The notes: generated by a model from the sequence alone, not told the origin. Positions 23,528 to 32,539 are shown, counted from the first letter of the stretch. The stretch is 64,000 nt of DNA from Microbacterium sp. Yaish 1 (GCF_002245215.1 NZ_NPMR01000002.1:1343557-1407556), one strand, 5' to 3'. A program made the numbers and translations.

Positions 23528-25582
23528 TCAGCCCTCCTGCGCGAGCACCGCGACACCGCGCGGGGCGATCGCGACGGCATCCGCGGAACCTCGCTCGGCG
23601 GCACCCGCGATCAGGTCACCCGATGCGGCCACCACCACCTCGGCGTCGGTGCGGTTCGCGAGGAACACGAAGCGCCCACCCTCGTGGCGGCGAATGATCA
23701 CGTCGACGTCGCCGTCGGCCGCGAGGGGGTCTGCCGCGAGCGCCGGGATGTCGCCGGCCAGGCGGCGCGCGACGTCGGCGGCACCGGCGCGACCGATCGC
23801 AGCCGATACGTACGTCGCACTGCCGCCGCTGCCCCGGGTGCTCCGACGCCGAGTGATGGCCGGGGCGCCGTCGAGGTCGCCGCCAACGTAGGTGTCGAGC
23901 ACCTCGACATCCGGTTCGACGCGCGCGATGCGCTCGCTCCAGTCCCGGACGACCGTGCCGGAGGCGAGGGATGCGGTCTCCCCCGGCAGCATCGGCACGA
24001 ACTCCTCGATCGTGATGCCGAGCAGCTCGCGCAGCGCACCCGGGTAACCGCCGAGCCACACCCGGTCGTTCTCGTCGACCACGCCCGAGAAGTAGGTCGT
24101 CACGAGGTGACCGCCGCCGGCGACGAAGGCGGTCAGGCGCTCGCGCAGCGCGGCCGGGACGACGTGGAGCATCGGAGCGATCACCACCTCGTAGTCGGCG
24201 ATTTCGGTCGCGACGGGCACGACGTCGACGCGGACGCCGAGGTCGAGGAGCGCCCGGTACCACAGCAGCGTCTCGTCGTCGTAGGCGGGCGACTCGGAGG
24301 GGTGCGAGTCACGTCCGCTGACCCACCACGACTCGTAGTCGAACACCAGCGCCACGCGCGCCCGCTCGCGCCGGCTGCCGGTGACCGGCGCCAGGTCGCG
24401 CAGCTGCGAACCGAGGTCGACGACATCGCGGAACACCCGGCTCTCGGCGCCGGCGTGCGGGACCATGCCGGAGTGGTAGCGCTCGCCCCCGGCGCGGGAC
24501 TGCCGCCATTGGAAGTAGCAGACCGCGTCTGCCCCGTGCCCGACGTGGGTCAGGGCGTCGCGGACCAGCTCGCCGGGACGCTTGGGCGGGTTGACCGCAC
24601 GCCAGTTCACCGCGCTCGGCGCGTGCTCCATGAGGAACCACGGCCGGCCACCGGCGATGTTGCCGGTGAGGTTCGACCAGAACGACAGGTCGTCGCGCCC
24701 GAGCTCGCCCGGGCGCAGGTAGTGGTCGTTCGAGACGAAGTCGACGTCGCCGACCCACGAGGGGTAGTCGATGTCGCGGACGTTCTGGGCGACCATGAAG
24801 TTCGTCGTGCGCGGGACGCCGGGGGTCACTTCGGCCAGCACCGCGTTCTCGGCACGCAGGTGGTCGCGCACGGCATCCGACGAGAAGCGCTCGAAGTCGA
24901 GCTGCTGTCCGGGGTTGCGCTGCGTCGGCGCGGCGCGCGGCGGCAGGATCTCGTCCCACTCCTCGTAGTGCTGCGACCAGAAAGCCGTGCCCCAGGCCTC
25001 GTTGAGCGCGTCGAGGGTCGTGTAGCGGGCCCGGAGCCACACCCGGAACGCGCGGGCGGCGTCATCCGAGAAGTCGTACAGGTTGTGGCAGCCGAGCTCG
25101 TTCGAGATGTGCCAGGCGACGAGAGCGGGATGGTCGCCGTAGCGCTCGGCGAGGGCGCGGGTCAGCCGCAGCGCGTACTCGCGGAAGACCGGCGACGTCG
25201 GCCGCCAGTGCTGGCGCGACCCCGGCCAGAGGGTCGTTCCGTCGATCGTCTGCGGCAGGATCTCGGGATGCCGCTTCGCGAGCCACGGCGGCGGCGACGC
25301 GGTGGCGGTCGCGAGGTCGACGTCGATGCCGTTGGCGTGCAGCAGATCGATGACCTCGTCGAGCCAGCCGAAGTCCCACTCGCCCGGACGCGGCTCGAGC
25401 AGCGCCCACGAGAAGATCCCGAGCGAGACGATGTTGACCCCGGCCTCGCGCATCAGTCGGACGTCCTCGTCCCACACTTCGCGCGGCCACTGCTCCGGGT
25501 TGTAGTCGGCGCCGTAGCGCATCCGTCCCGGGCCGAGCGCCCCGTCCTTCACCCAGCGGTAGGTCGTGTCATCCGTTGCCAT
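23528..25582 (-). CDS. Beta-galactosidase, glycoside hydrolase family 42
   Basis: 684 residues, normal for GH42. The N-terminal TIM barrel opens with RYGADYNPEQWP. The acid/base is Glu162 in WHISNELGCHN and the nucleophile Glu319 in WFLMEHAPSAVNWR. A trimerisation-like domain (ARVALVFDYESWW) and a beta domain follow. There is no signal peptide, so it should act on imported beta-galactosides in the cytoplasm. A divergent TetR gene with a palindrome-rich 62-bp gap very likely controls it. The start at 25582 is the only ATG that fits. Confidence 0.93.
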   Translation of the reverse strand: MATDDTTYRWVKDGALGPGRMRYGADYNPEQWPREVWDEDVRLMREAGVNIVSLGIFSWALLEPRPGEWDFGWLDEVIDLLHANGIDVDLATATASPPPWLAKRHPEILPQTIDGTTLWPGSRQHWRPTSPVFREYALRLTRALAERYGDHPALVAWHISNELGCHNLYDFSDDAARAFRVWLRARYTTLDALNEAWGTAFWSQHYEEWDEILPPRAAPTQRNPGQQLDFERFSSDAVRDHLRAENAVLAEVTPGVPRTTNFMVAQNVRDIDYPSWVGDVDFVSNDHYLRPGELGRDDLSFWSNLTGNIAGGRPWFLMEHAPSAVNWRAVNPPKRPGELVRDALTHVGHGADAVCYFQWRQSRAGGERYHSGMVPHAGAESRVFRDVVDLGSQLRDLAPVTGSRRERARVALVFDYESWWVSGRDSHPSESPAYDDETLLWYRALLDLGVRVDVVPVATEIADYEVVIAPMLHVVPAALRERLTAFVAGGGHLVTTYFSGVVDENDRVWLGGYPGALRELLGITIEEFVPMLPGETASLASGTVVRDWSERIARVEPDVEVLDTYVGGDLDGAPAITRRRSTRGSGGSATYVSAAIGRAGAADVARRLAGDIPALAADPLAADGDVDVIIRRHEGGRFVFLANRTDAEVVVAASGDLIAGAAERGSADAVAIAPRGVAVLAQEG

Positions 25583-25588
25583 GCGATC

Positions 25589-25638
25589 AGCGTAGACCGA
25601 AACACGTGCAGATGCACGGGATTGATGTGATCTACGCT
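25589..25638. promoter_or_regulatory. Probable TetR operator in the GH42/TetR divergent promoter
   Basis: An exact inverted repeat AGCGTAGA (25589-25596) / TCTACGCT (25631-25638) surrounds a perfect 6-2-6 palindrome CGTGCAgaTGCACG (25605-25618). The whole divergent gap is only 62 bp, so a bound repressor would cover both promoters. Confidence 0.5.
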
Positions 25639-25644
25639 CGGGTC

Positions 25645-26241
25645 ATGCCATCCGACGCCGTCCACCCCCGCGGGCCGTACGCGAAGAGCGCGGCCCGGCG
25701 TGCGGAGATCGTGGCGTCGGCGACCGTCGTGTTCGGAACCCACGGTTACCGCGGCGGGTCGCTCCGCCAGATCGCCAAGCAGCTCGATCTGAGCCTCACC
25801 ACCGTGATGCACCACTTCCCCACGAAGGTCTCGCTGCTGGCAGCCGTCCTCGAGCAGGAGGATGCCGCCGACACCGACTTCCCCGCGCGCGCCGCCCGCG
25901 ACGGGTTCATCCCGAGCGTGCTCGCGATCGTCGAGCGCAACCTCGCCCGGCGCGAGCTCGTCCGCATGTTCTCGATCGTGTCGGCCGAGGCGACGCACCC
26001 CGAGCACGAGGCGCACGCCTGGCTGCTCGAGCGCTACCGCGCCGTCACCGAGACCTACGCGGCAGCCATCGCCGACGACCGCGCCCGCGGCCGACTCGAC
26101 GCCGACGACGACCCTCGAGCCCTCGCCGACCTCGTGATCAGCGGGTGGGAGGGCATCCAGATCCGCTGGCTGACCGACGACACCGACCCCGTCGCGGCGA
26201 TGCGCCTGCTGCTCATCGGCCTGCTGCGGCCCCGCGCCTGA
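25645..26241 (+). CDS. TetR-family transcriptional regulator
   Basis: 198 residues from ATG 25645; in-frame ATGs at 25576 and 25612 would place the start within the operator region and the GH42 start, so the shorter form is preferred. The N-terminal HTH is RAEIVASATVVFGTHGYRGGSLRQIAKQLDLSLTTVMHHFPTKVSLLAAVL. The C-terminal ligand domain is divergent, as usual. Divergent placement with the GH42 gene implies repression of the beta-galactosidase, relieved by a sugar or sugar derivative. Confidence 0.88.
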   Translation: MPSDAVHPRGPYAKSAARRAEIVASATVVFGTHGYRGGSLRQIAKQLDLSLTTVMHHFPTKVSLLAAVLEQEDAADTDFPARAARDGFIPSVLAIVERNLARRELVRMFSIVSAEATHPEHEAHAWLLERYRAVTETYAAAIADDRARGRLDADDDPRALADLVISGWEGIQIRWLTDDTDPVAAMRLLLIGLLRPRA

Positions 26242-26258
26242 GCACGCCGCGCCTGAGC
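26232..26258. repeat. 12-bp exact tandem repeat across the TetR stop codon
   Basis: CCGCGCCTGAGC occurs at 26232-26243 (containing the TGA) and 26247-26258 (period 15). The second copy overlaps the left edge of the palindromic repeat that follows. Confidence 0.75.
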
Positions 26259-26349
26259 CGATACATTCGTCGGACTGCCGGGGCTGGTGTGGCCTCGGCG
26301 CCCGCCACAGGCGACACCGGCACCACCGGCCCGACGGCTGTATCGGCTC
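26255..26349. repeat. Palindromic intergenic repeat, family D, copy 2
   Basis: A 95-bp element with ends GAGCCGATACATTCGTCGG (26255-26273) and its inverse (26331-26349), 17 of 19 positions paired. Its left arm and following GGGCTGGTG match the element at 11503. It lies between the convergent TetR and epimerase-like genes. Confidence 0.75.
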
Positions 26350-26382
26350 CGACGGCCGAATCGGCGTCGCTGGGCGCAGCGA

Positions 26383-27189
26383 TCAGCCGCGGTCGGCGAT
26401 GACCTGCCCGTACCCCTCGACGAACGTCGGGTACGTGAAGTCGAGCATCGCCGCGAGGCGCGAGCCGTCGAGGACCTTGCCGCGGTCGGCGTCGGGCCCG
26501 GCCTCAGCGCGTGGCGGTGCGGCGACCCCGAGGCGATGCGCGATGAACTCGACCACCTCGCCGAGGGTCGCGGGGCGCCGGTCGACCCCGTGCAACAGCG
26601 CAGGCGGCGCGTCCGCGTCGAGCAGCTGCGCGATCGCGCTCACGAGGTCGACCTCGTGGATGCGGTTGGTGCGACGGTCGTAGTCGACTGCCTCGCCCGC
26701 GAGGACCTGCCGGATCAGCCGCTCGCGACCGGGACCGTAGATCCCGGCGGGCCGCACGACGATCGCGTCGAACAGCTCGCGGGCCACACGCTCCCCGTCG
26801 ACGAGCTGTTCACCGCGCGCGCTCGTCGGCCGAGGCTCGTCATCCTCGTCGAGAGCACGCTCCGGACCCCACCCCTCGAAGACCCGCGTCGACGACACGA
26901 AGACGGTGCGCTCGGGCGGCTTCGGCAGCGCTCGCGCGATGCGCTCCAGCGCGGCGCGGTAGAAGCCGGGGTCATCCCCCGGCGGAAGCGTGACCACCAT
27001 CGCGTCGACCGCGGGCAGCGTGGTGTCGAGAGGCGCAGACAGGTCGGCGACGATCGGTGTGAACGCAGGCCGGATGCCGCCGGCGCTCCGCCGGATCGCG
27101 ACGACCTCCTGCCCGGCCTCGACCAGGCTCTCGCCGAGGCGAGTGGCGACCTTGCCGGATCCGACCAGGATCGTACGTCGAGCAGTCAT
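26383..27189 (-). CDS. NAD-dependent epimerase/dehydratase-like (extended SDR) protein
   Basis: 268 residues from ATG 27189. The nucleotide-binding start is RTILVGSGKVATRLGESLVEAGQEVVAIRR, a GxGxxx type slightly unlike the classic GxxGxxG. FVSSTRVFEG and VRPAGIYGPGRERLIRQVLAGE are typical of this superfamily, and the usual Tyr of YxxxK is not obvious, so catalysis may be altered. It follows the KDG-type kinase by 43 bp on the same strand and may be the tail of the hexonate operon, but no step there needs it. Confidence 0.75.
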   Translation of the reverse strand: MTARRTILVGSGKVATRLGESLVEAGQEVVAIRRSAGGIRPAFTPIVADLSAPLDTTLPAVDAMVVTLPPGDDPGFYRAALERIARALPKPPERTVFVSSTRVFEGWGPERALDEDDEPRPTSARGEQLVDGERVARELFDAIVVRPAGIYGPGRERLIRQVLAGEAVDYDRRTNRIHEVDLVSAIAQLLDADAPPALLHGVDRRPATLGEVVEFIAHRLGVAAPPRAEAGPDADRGKVLDGSRLAAMLDFTYPTFVEGYGQVIADRG

Positions 27190-27232
27190 GCCCCCATCCT
27201 CGCAGGGGGCGCCGGGGCCGGGGCCGACACGT

Positions 27233-28189
27233 TCAGCGTTGCACGGGATCGACGCCCGCCGCCTGGAAGCGCTCGAGATCGGCGAGCGTCGGTGACGCCT
27301 CCCAATCGCCCGGGCCGAGACAGGCCATGGCGCCGCACGCGTTGCCGCGGCGCAGCGCCTGAGCGACGCCATGGCCCGCGAGCCGCGCGCTGAGGTACCC
27401 GGCGACGAACGCGTCTCCCGCGCCGACCGTGTCCAGAGGATCGATCACGAAGCCCGGCGAATCGACGACGCCACCATCGGCGTGAGCGGTCGCTCCATGC
27501 GGTCCGCGCTTGATGACGACCTCCGCCACGCCTGCCGCGCGAAGGCTTCGGGCGGCGGTGTCGGGGTCCTCCCCCGTGATGAGCTCGAGCTCCGCCTCGC
27601 CGCCGAAGACGATGTCGGAGGCTTCCGCGAGCTCTCTCAGCACCGGTGCCGCGACGCCAGGGCCGGCCAACCGGGCGCGGTAGTTGACGTCGAAGCTCAC
27701 CGCCACGCCCGCTGCCCGCGCCCGCGACACCGCATCACGGACCGAACCCGCGGCGGATTCGGAGAGCAGCGGAGTGATACCCGTGACGTGCAGCAGCGTC
27801 GCGGCCTCGATCCGATCGGGCGGGATATCCCCGGGTGTGAGGCGCGACCCCGCCGAGCCGGTCCGGTAGTAGTGCACGGCCGTCGCCGCGGCGGCCGGTC
27901 GCTCTTTCACCATGAGACCCGTCGGAGCATCCGGGTCGACGACCACGCCGACGTCGATGCCCTCGCCACGGAGTTCTCGGACGACGCGCTCACCGAACGG
28001 GTCGTCGCCGACACGCCCGAACCAGGCCACCGGCACGCCGAGTCGACGGAGAGCGACGGCGACGTTCGATTCAGCTCCACCGATCCCGAGCGCGAGCGAG
28101 CCGATATGCCGCAACGACCCGATCTCCGATGCCCGGATGAGCGCCATGGTCTCCCCGAGCGTCACGACAGACCGCGTCGGCTCGGTCAT
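27233..28189 (-). CDS. kdgK: PfkB-family sugar kinase, probably 2-keto-3-deoxygluconate kinase
   Basis: 318 residues from ATG 28189, overlapping the aldolase stop by ATGA. It opens VVTLGETMALI and has GGAESNVAVALRRLG and the C-terminal PfkB signature DTVGAGDAFVAGYL with the catalytic Asp. RTGSAGSRL matches the Y-x-R-x-x-S-A substrate region of KDG kinases. It would phosphorylate KDG, made by the D-mannonate dehydratase of the same operon, to KDPG for the neighbouring aldolase. Confidence 0.85.
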   Translation of the reverse strand: MTEPTRSVVTLGETMALIRASEIGSLRHIGSLALGIGGAESNVAVALRRLGVPVAWFGRVGDDPFGERVVRELRGEGIDVGVVVDPDAPTGLMVKERPAAAATAVHYYRTGSAGSRLTPGDIPPDRIEAATLLHVTGITPLLSESAAGSVRDAVSRARAAGVAVSFDVNYRARLAGPGVAAPVLRELAEASDIVFGGEAELELITGEDPDTAARSLRAAGVAEVVIKRGPHGATAHADGGVVDSPGFVIDPLDTVGAGDAFVAGYLSARLAGHGVAQALRRGNACGAMACLGPGDWEASPTLADLERFQAAGVDPVQR

Positions 28190-28848
28190 CGAGCGACACC
28201 CCCAGCGCACACCTCGACGAACCGGAGCGCGCGATCGCGAAGCGCCGCGAGGTCCCCACCGTCGAAGGCGTCACCGAGCAGCGGCCCACCGACACTGACG
28301 GCCTCCGCCCCGGCATCCAGCCACGCCCGAGCTCCCCCGAGATCGACGCCGCCCGAGGGGACGACCTTGATGCCCGGGAACGGGCCGCGCAGGTCCTTCA
28401 CGTAACCGAGAGTCACCTGGGTCGCAGGGAAGACCTTGACCGCCGCAGCTCCCGCCGTCCACGACGCGAACAGCTCGGTGGGCGTGAGCCCGCCGGGGAC
28501 GATCGGGAGGCCCGCCGCGACGGCGCGCTCCACCAGGACCCTCGAGGTGATGGGGGTCACCGCATACGCCGCTCCTGCGTCGATGACCCGCCCGAGCTCA
28601 TCGACCGTGGTGACGGTCCCGACGCCGATGTCAGCCGCATCGCGGTGACGCTCGACGATCGCGGAGACTCGGTCGAACGTCCCCGGGGTGGTCAGAGTCA
28701 GCTCGACGCTCTTCACGCCCGCGTCGATCAGGACATCGAGCACGCGGTCGTAATCCTCGGCCCGCCGCGCCCGCGCCACCACGACCAGACGGCCCTCGCG
28801 GGTGAGGTCGGGCATGACGGCACGGGCGCACATCGTCTCACCAGTCAT
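28186..28848 (-). CDS. eda: KDPG-type aldolase (2-keto-3-deoxy-6-phosphogluconate/4-hydroxy-2-oxoglutarate aldolase)
   Basis: About 220 residues. The catalytic Glu is in KSVELTLTT, and the Schiff-base Lys is in AAVKVFPATQ. KVVPSGGVDLGGARAWLDAGAEAVSVGG closes the barrel. The usual Arg of the TLRTP motif is replaced (TLTTP), which may shift specificity. ATG 28848 lies inside the end of the dehydratase gene (11-bp overlap); 28833, preceded by GGTGAG, is an alternative. It splits KDPG to pyruvate and glyceraldehyde 3-phosphate. Confidence 0.85.
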   Translation of the reverse strand: MTGETMCARAVMPDLTREGRLVVVARARRAEDYDRVLDVLIDAGVKSVELTLTTPGTFDRVSAIVERHRDAADIGVGTVTTVDELGRVIDAGAAYAVTPITSRVLVERAVAAGLPIVPGGLTPTELFASWTAGAAAVKVFPATQVTLGYVKDLRGPFPGIKVVPSGGVDLGGARAWLDAGAEAVSVGGPLLGDAFDGGDLAALRDRALRFVEVCAGGVAR

Positions 28849-30079
28849 GCATGGTCCCATCGAGCAGCCGATTCACCGGCAGGTAGGCCTTCGTGTACTC
28901 GAACGCGTCGGCGGCCGACTCATCCAGCTCGACCCCGAGCCCGGGCGCATCCCCGGGATGCAGGAATCCCCGGTCGTAGACGTAGGAGGTGCGGAACACG
29001 TCGAGCGTCGCGTCGTTGTGCGGCATGTACTCCTGGATGCCGAAGTTGTGGAGGGCGAGTCCGAGATGAAGCGCCGCCGCCATCCCGACCGGCGAGATGT
29101 CGGTCGGACCATGCATGCCCGATTTGATCCCGTAGATCGCCGCGAAATCGAGGAGCTTCTTCATCGCGGTGACGCCACCGGTGTGTGTGACGGCCGATCG
29201 CACGTAGTCGATCAGGCGCTCGGTGATGAGGGTCTGGTAGTCGTAGATCGAGTTGAAGACCTCGCCGATCGCCAGAGGCGTGGTCGAGTACTGCCGCACG
29301 GTCCGCAGCGCCGTCTGGTCCTCACCCGGCGTGCAGTCCTCGAGCCAGAACAGGTCGTACGGCTCGACGTCCCGCGCGAAGCGGGCCGCCTCGATCGGCG
29401 ACATCCGGTGATGGCCGTCGTGGAGGATGCGCAGGTCGGTGCCGAAATCCTCGCGGAGCCGGGAGAAGACGCCCGGCATGTGCGCGAGGTACTTCCGGGT
29501 GTCCCAGGCTTCCTCTGCGGGGCGCGCCGCCGACGAGCCGTCGGCGGCGCGCTTGGCCGGCTCGTAGTCGTACTTCGCCCCGGGCTTGTTGCTCGCGACG
29601 CCGTAGATCTGGCCGAGGCCCGGGATGCCGGTCTGCACCCGCACCGCCGTCACCCCCGCGTCGACGTACGCACTGACGGCATCCTTCAACGAGGCGTAGT
29701 CCGCTCCCGACGCGTGCACGTACACCCGGAGGGCGTCACGGCTCGCGCCACCGAGGAGCTGATAGAGCGGCACCCCGGCCTTCTTCGCCTTGATGTCCCA
29801 CAGGGCCATGTCGACAGCTGCGATCGCAGCCATCGTCACCGGGCCGCGTCGCCAATATGGCGCTCGGTACAGATACTGCCACGTGTCCTCGATACGGTCC
29901 TCGTCGCGCCCGACCAGAGTCGAGGCGACGTGATCGCGGAGGTACGACGCGACCGAGAGCTCGCGACCGTTCAAGGTCGCGTCCCCCCATCCGACGAGGC
30001 CGTCGGATGTCGTGATCTTGAGGGTGACGAAGTTGCGCCCCGGGCTGGTGATGCTGACGTCGACGCGGTCGATGCTCAT
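28838..30079 (-). CDS. manD: D-mannonate dehydratase, enolase superfamily (ManD/RspA group)
   Basis: 413 residues, the ManD length. The Arg147-Tyr159 dyad known from ManD falls at exactly these numbers here (RVQTGIPGLGQIYG). The metal/acid motif is Asp221 and His223 (LHDGHHR), followed by the LFWLEDC and LAIGEVF glutamates and HGPTDISPVG. It dehydrates D-mannonate to 2-keto-3-deoxygluconate; some family members act weakly or on D-gluconate. It lies 13 bp after the transporter gene and overlaps the aldolase gene, inside a LacI-flanked hexonate operon. Confidence 0.9.
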   Translation of the reverse strand: MSIDRVDVSITSPGRNFVTLKITTSDGLVGWGDATLNGRELSVASYLRDHVASTLVGRDEDRIEDTWQYLYRAPYWRRGPVTMAAIAAVDMALWDIKAKKAGVPLYQLLGGASRDALRVYVHASGADYASLKDAVSAYVDAGVTAVRVQTGIPGLGQIYGVASNKPGAKYDYEPAKRAADGSSAARPAEEAWDTRKYLAHMPGVFSRLREDFGTDLRILHDGHHRMSPIEAARFARDVEPYDLFWLEDCTPGEDQTALRTVRQYSTTPLAIGEVFNSIYDYQTLITERLIDYVRSAVTHTGGVTAMKKLLDFAAIYGIKSGMHGPTDISPVGMAAALHLGLALHNFGIQEYMPHNDATLDVFRTSYVYDRGFLHPGDAPGLGVELDESAADAFEYTKAYLPVNRLLDGTMHDW

Positions 30080-30092
30080 GCGACTTCTCCCC

Positions 30093-31493
30093 TCACATCG
30101 CGGCGCGCGGATCGGTCAGATCGCGCCCCGTCCACTCCGGTGCCCAGATCGCGCCGATGAGGGCCGCCGCGGTGAACAGTCCCATCAGCACCATGACCGG
30201 GATGATGCTTCCGGTGGCTGCTGCCACCCAGCCTGCGGCGATGATCGGACCGATGCCCGTCGCGATGATCGCCGCGATCTCGCGCACCATGGCGGTGAGG
30301 GTGTACCGGTTGCGCGCGCCGAAGATCTCCGGGATGGAGATGTTCTCCATCGAGGCGAGGCCGAGCACCGAGATGTTGTGGATGATGGCGTACCCCACGA
30401 AGATCCACAGGGTCTCGGCGGTGTTGATCATCAGCAGCGTCGGCACGATCAGCACGAGCGACAGCCCGGACATGACGATGTACATGCGCCGACGGCCGAA
30501 TCGGTCACCGAGGAAGCCGACGAGCGGGATCGTGAGGAACCCGATGAGGGACGAGACGATGACGACCTCGGGTCCGACTTCCTTCGACACCGCGAGAGTG
30601 ATCGTGATGAACGAGATCAGATAGGTCTGCACGAGGCCCGAGTTGCCCGCCTGGCCGAATCGCAGCAGGAACGACACGATAATCGCCTTGATCGGCTTGC
30701 GCTCGAGCGACTCGAGCGTGCGGATGTCGTTGGTCGCGGTTGCGAGCTTGACCATCTCGTCGCGGGAGAGGGCCTTGCCGTCGACGACGTCGGCGCGCTC
30801 CTCGAAGACCGGGCTCTCCTTCAGGTTGAACCGCACCCACAGCGCGAAGAGCATGATCACGGCGCTGCCGATGAACGGGATGCGCCACCCCCACTCGATG
30901 ACGTCGGACTCGAGCATCACGGCGAGCAGGATCGCCCAGATCGCCGAAGCGAACAGCGTGCCGCAGTTGGTCCCCAGAGCGACCAGGGACGCGATGATGC
31001 CGCGGCGGTTGTCGGGAGCGTACTCGGAGAGCATGACGCCCGCGCCGGAGATCTCCGCGCCGGCGCCGAAGCCCTGGGCCAGGCGCAGGACGACCAGCAG
31101 GATGGGGGCGAGCATCCCCACCTGGTCGTAGGTGGGAAGGAAGCCGATCAGCGTCGTCGCCGCGCCCATCAGAAGGATCGTGTAGAACAGCACCTTGCGG
31201 CGGCCCACTCGGTCACCGATGCGGGCGAAGACGAAAGCGCCGACCGGGCGTGCGACGTAGCCGACGCCGTACGTCGCCATGGCCAGGACCACGGCCATGC
31301 CGGGGTTGTCCGCTGCGAAGAACAGCTGGCTGAACACCAGCGCGGCGGCGAGCGAATACAGCTGGAAGTCCATGAACTCGAGAGCGGTGCCGAGCCAGCC
31401 CGAGACGGATGCCCGGACGAGGTCTCCCATGGATCGTTTGGCGATCGGCGGCGCTGCGGCGGCTGCCCCGGCGGGGGTCGGTGAGTTGCTCAT
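30093..31493 (-). CDS. MHS-family MFS transporter, likely for a sugar acid
   Basis: 466 residues with about twelve hydrophobic segments. It has the MHS TM1 (WLGTALEFMDFQLYSLAAAL), the loop motif ARIGDRVGRRKVL and the second-half GDRFGRRRMY. The ATG at 31493 has a strong AAGGAG 8 nt upstream, which rejects the longer open frame. Placement between dehydrogenase and D-mannonate dehydratase genes suggests import of L-gulonate, L-idonate, mannonate or a hexuronate rather than an aromatic acid. Confidence 0.87.
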   Translation of the reverse strand: MSNSPTPAGAAAAAPPIAKRSMGDLVRASVSGWLGTALEFMDFQLYSLAAALVFSQLFFAADNPGMAVVLAMATYGVGYVARPVGAFVFARIGDRVGRRKVLFYTILLMGAATTLIGFLPTYDQVGMLAPILLVVLRLAQGFGAGAEISGAGVMLSEYAPDNRRGIIASLVALGTNCGTLFASAIWAILLAVMLESDVIEWGWRIPFIGSAVIMLFALWVRFNLKESPVFEERADVVDGKALSRDEMVKLATATNDIRTLESLERKPIKAIIVSFLLRFGQAGNSGLVQTYLISFITITLAVSKEVGPEVVIVSSLIGFLTIPLVGFLGDRFGRRRMYIVMSGLSLVLIVPTLLMINTAETLWIFVGYAIIHNISVLGLASMENISIPEIFGARNRYTLTAMVREIAAIIATGIGPIIAAGWVAAATGSIIPVMVLMGLFTAAALIGAIWAPEWTGRDLTDPRAAM

Positions 31494-31534
31494 CGCATTA
31501 CTCCTTCGTAGTGATGTGCGTGAGGTCGGGTGAA

Positions 31535-32539
31535 TCAGAGCGAGAGGAGAACCTTCGCGGAGCGCGAAGAGTCTCGGGCGAGGTCGAACGCGCGGACGGC
31601 GTCCACCGCGGGGACCACGTCGGATACGACGGTGTCCAGCGCGTCCGAAGACGCGAGCATCGACACGGCCTCGTCGATCTCGTCGGCGAATCGGAACGCG
31701 CCTCGGATCGTGATCTCTTTCGACAGCAGACGCGCGAGGTTGACGCCGATCTCCGCGTCGGGCAGCATCCCGACCTGGACGATCCGGCCTGCGCGACGGA
31801 CAGCGCGGACGGCCTGAGTCAGCGCCGCGCCGACACCGGAGCATTCGAAGACGACGTCGAACGATTCGTCTGAAATGGTGTCACGGCCCACGAGGTAGCC
31901 CTCGACCGCGGCGAGGCGGCGCGCCCGGTCCAGCGGCTCGGCACGCACGTCGCTGACGCCCACGGCTCCGGCGCCCGCCCGCTCGGCGGCCGCAGCGACG
32001 AGAAGGCCGATCGGGCCGGCGCCGACCACGAGGACACGCGCGGCCGCGATGTCGCCCGCGATGCCGACGGCATGGAGCGCGACCGCGAGCGGCTCGGCGA
32101 GCGCGGCCCGCTCGAGCGGGAGTCCCGCGGGCAGCTCGCGGATCATGAAGTGCTCGACCAGGAGGTACTCCGAGGCGCCGCCCTGCCGGTGCGGATCCGC
32201 TGCCGCGCTGCCGAGATAATCGCCACCCGGACGCAGGTGGGGGTGGGCTTCGAGACCCGCGACGTCGGGTCCGAAACGAGCGGGATGGACGGTCACGGGA
32301 GTCCCGGGCGCCCAGCGCCCGGACGGGTCGAGGTCGACGGTCGCGGAGAGCTCGTGCCCCGGCGTCAGCGGCTCCCGAATCGTGTACTCGCCGTTCGCGC
32401 CGTAAAAGTAGTAGTGCAGGTCGGAGCCGCAGATGCCCACGAAGGCCACGCGCAGCCGCACCTGGCCGGGGCCGGGCTCGGGCACCTGGCGGTCTTCCCA
32501 GCGGATGTCCTGCTTGCCGTGGATGGCCAGCGTCTTCAT
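31535..32539 (-). CDS. Zinc-dependent alcohol dehydrogenase, L-idonate/L-gulonate 5-dehydrogenase-like
   Basis: 334 residues from ATG 32539, overlapping the uxuB stop by ATGA. The catalytic zinc site is FVGICGSDLHYY (Cys) and TPGHELSA (His-Glu). The structural-zinc Cys cluster is missing, as in L-idonate 5-dehydrogenases. VLVVGAGPIGLLVAAAA is the NAD-binding loop. Together with fructuronate reductase and D-mannonate dehydratase this matches known routes in which L-gulonate is oxidised to D-fructuronate or L-idonate to 5-ketogluconate. Context favours L-gulonate. Confidence 0.85.
   Translation of the reverse strand: MKTLAIHGKQDIRWEDRQVPEPGPGQVRLRVAFVGICGSDLHYYFYGANGEYTIREPLTPGHELSATVDLDPSGRWAPGTPVTVHPARFGPDVAGLEAHPHLRPGGDYLGSAAADPHRQGGASEYLLVEHFMIRELPAGLPLERAALAEPLAVALHAVGIAGDIAAARVLVVGAGPIGLLVAAAAERAGAGAVGVSDVRAEPLDRARRLAAVEGYLVGRDTISDESFDVVFECSGVGAALTQAVRAVRRAGRIVQVGMLPDAEIGVNLARLLSKEITIRGAFRFADEIDEAVSMLASSDALDTVVSDVVPAVDAVRAFDLARDSSRSAKVLLSL

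Noticed and set aside
26383..27372. Longer version of the epimerase-like protein starting at 27372
   Set aside because: The added N-terminal 61 residues are Arg/Ala-rich noise and overlap the kinase gene; ATG 27189 directly precedes the nucleotide-binding motif.
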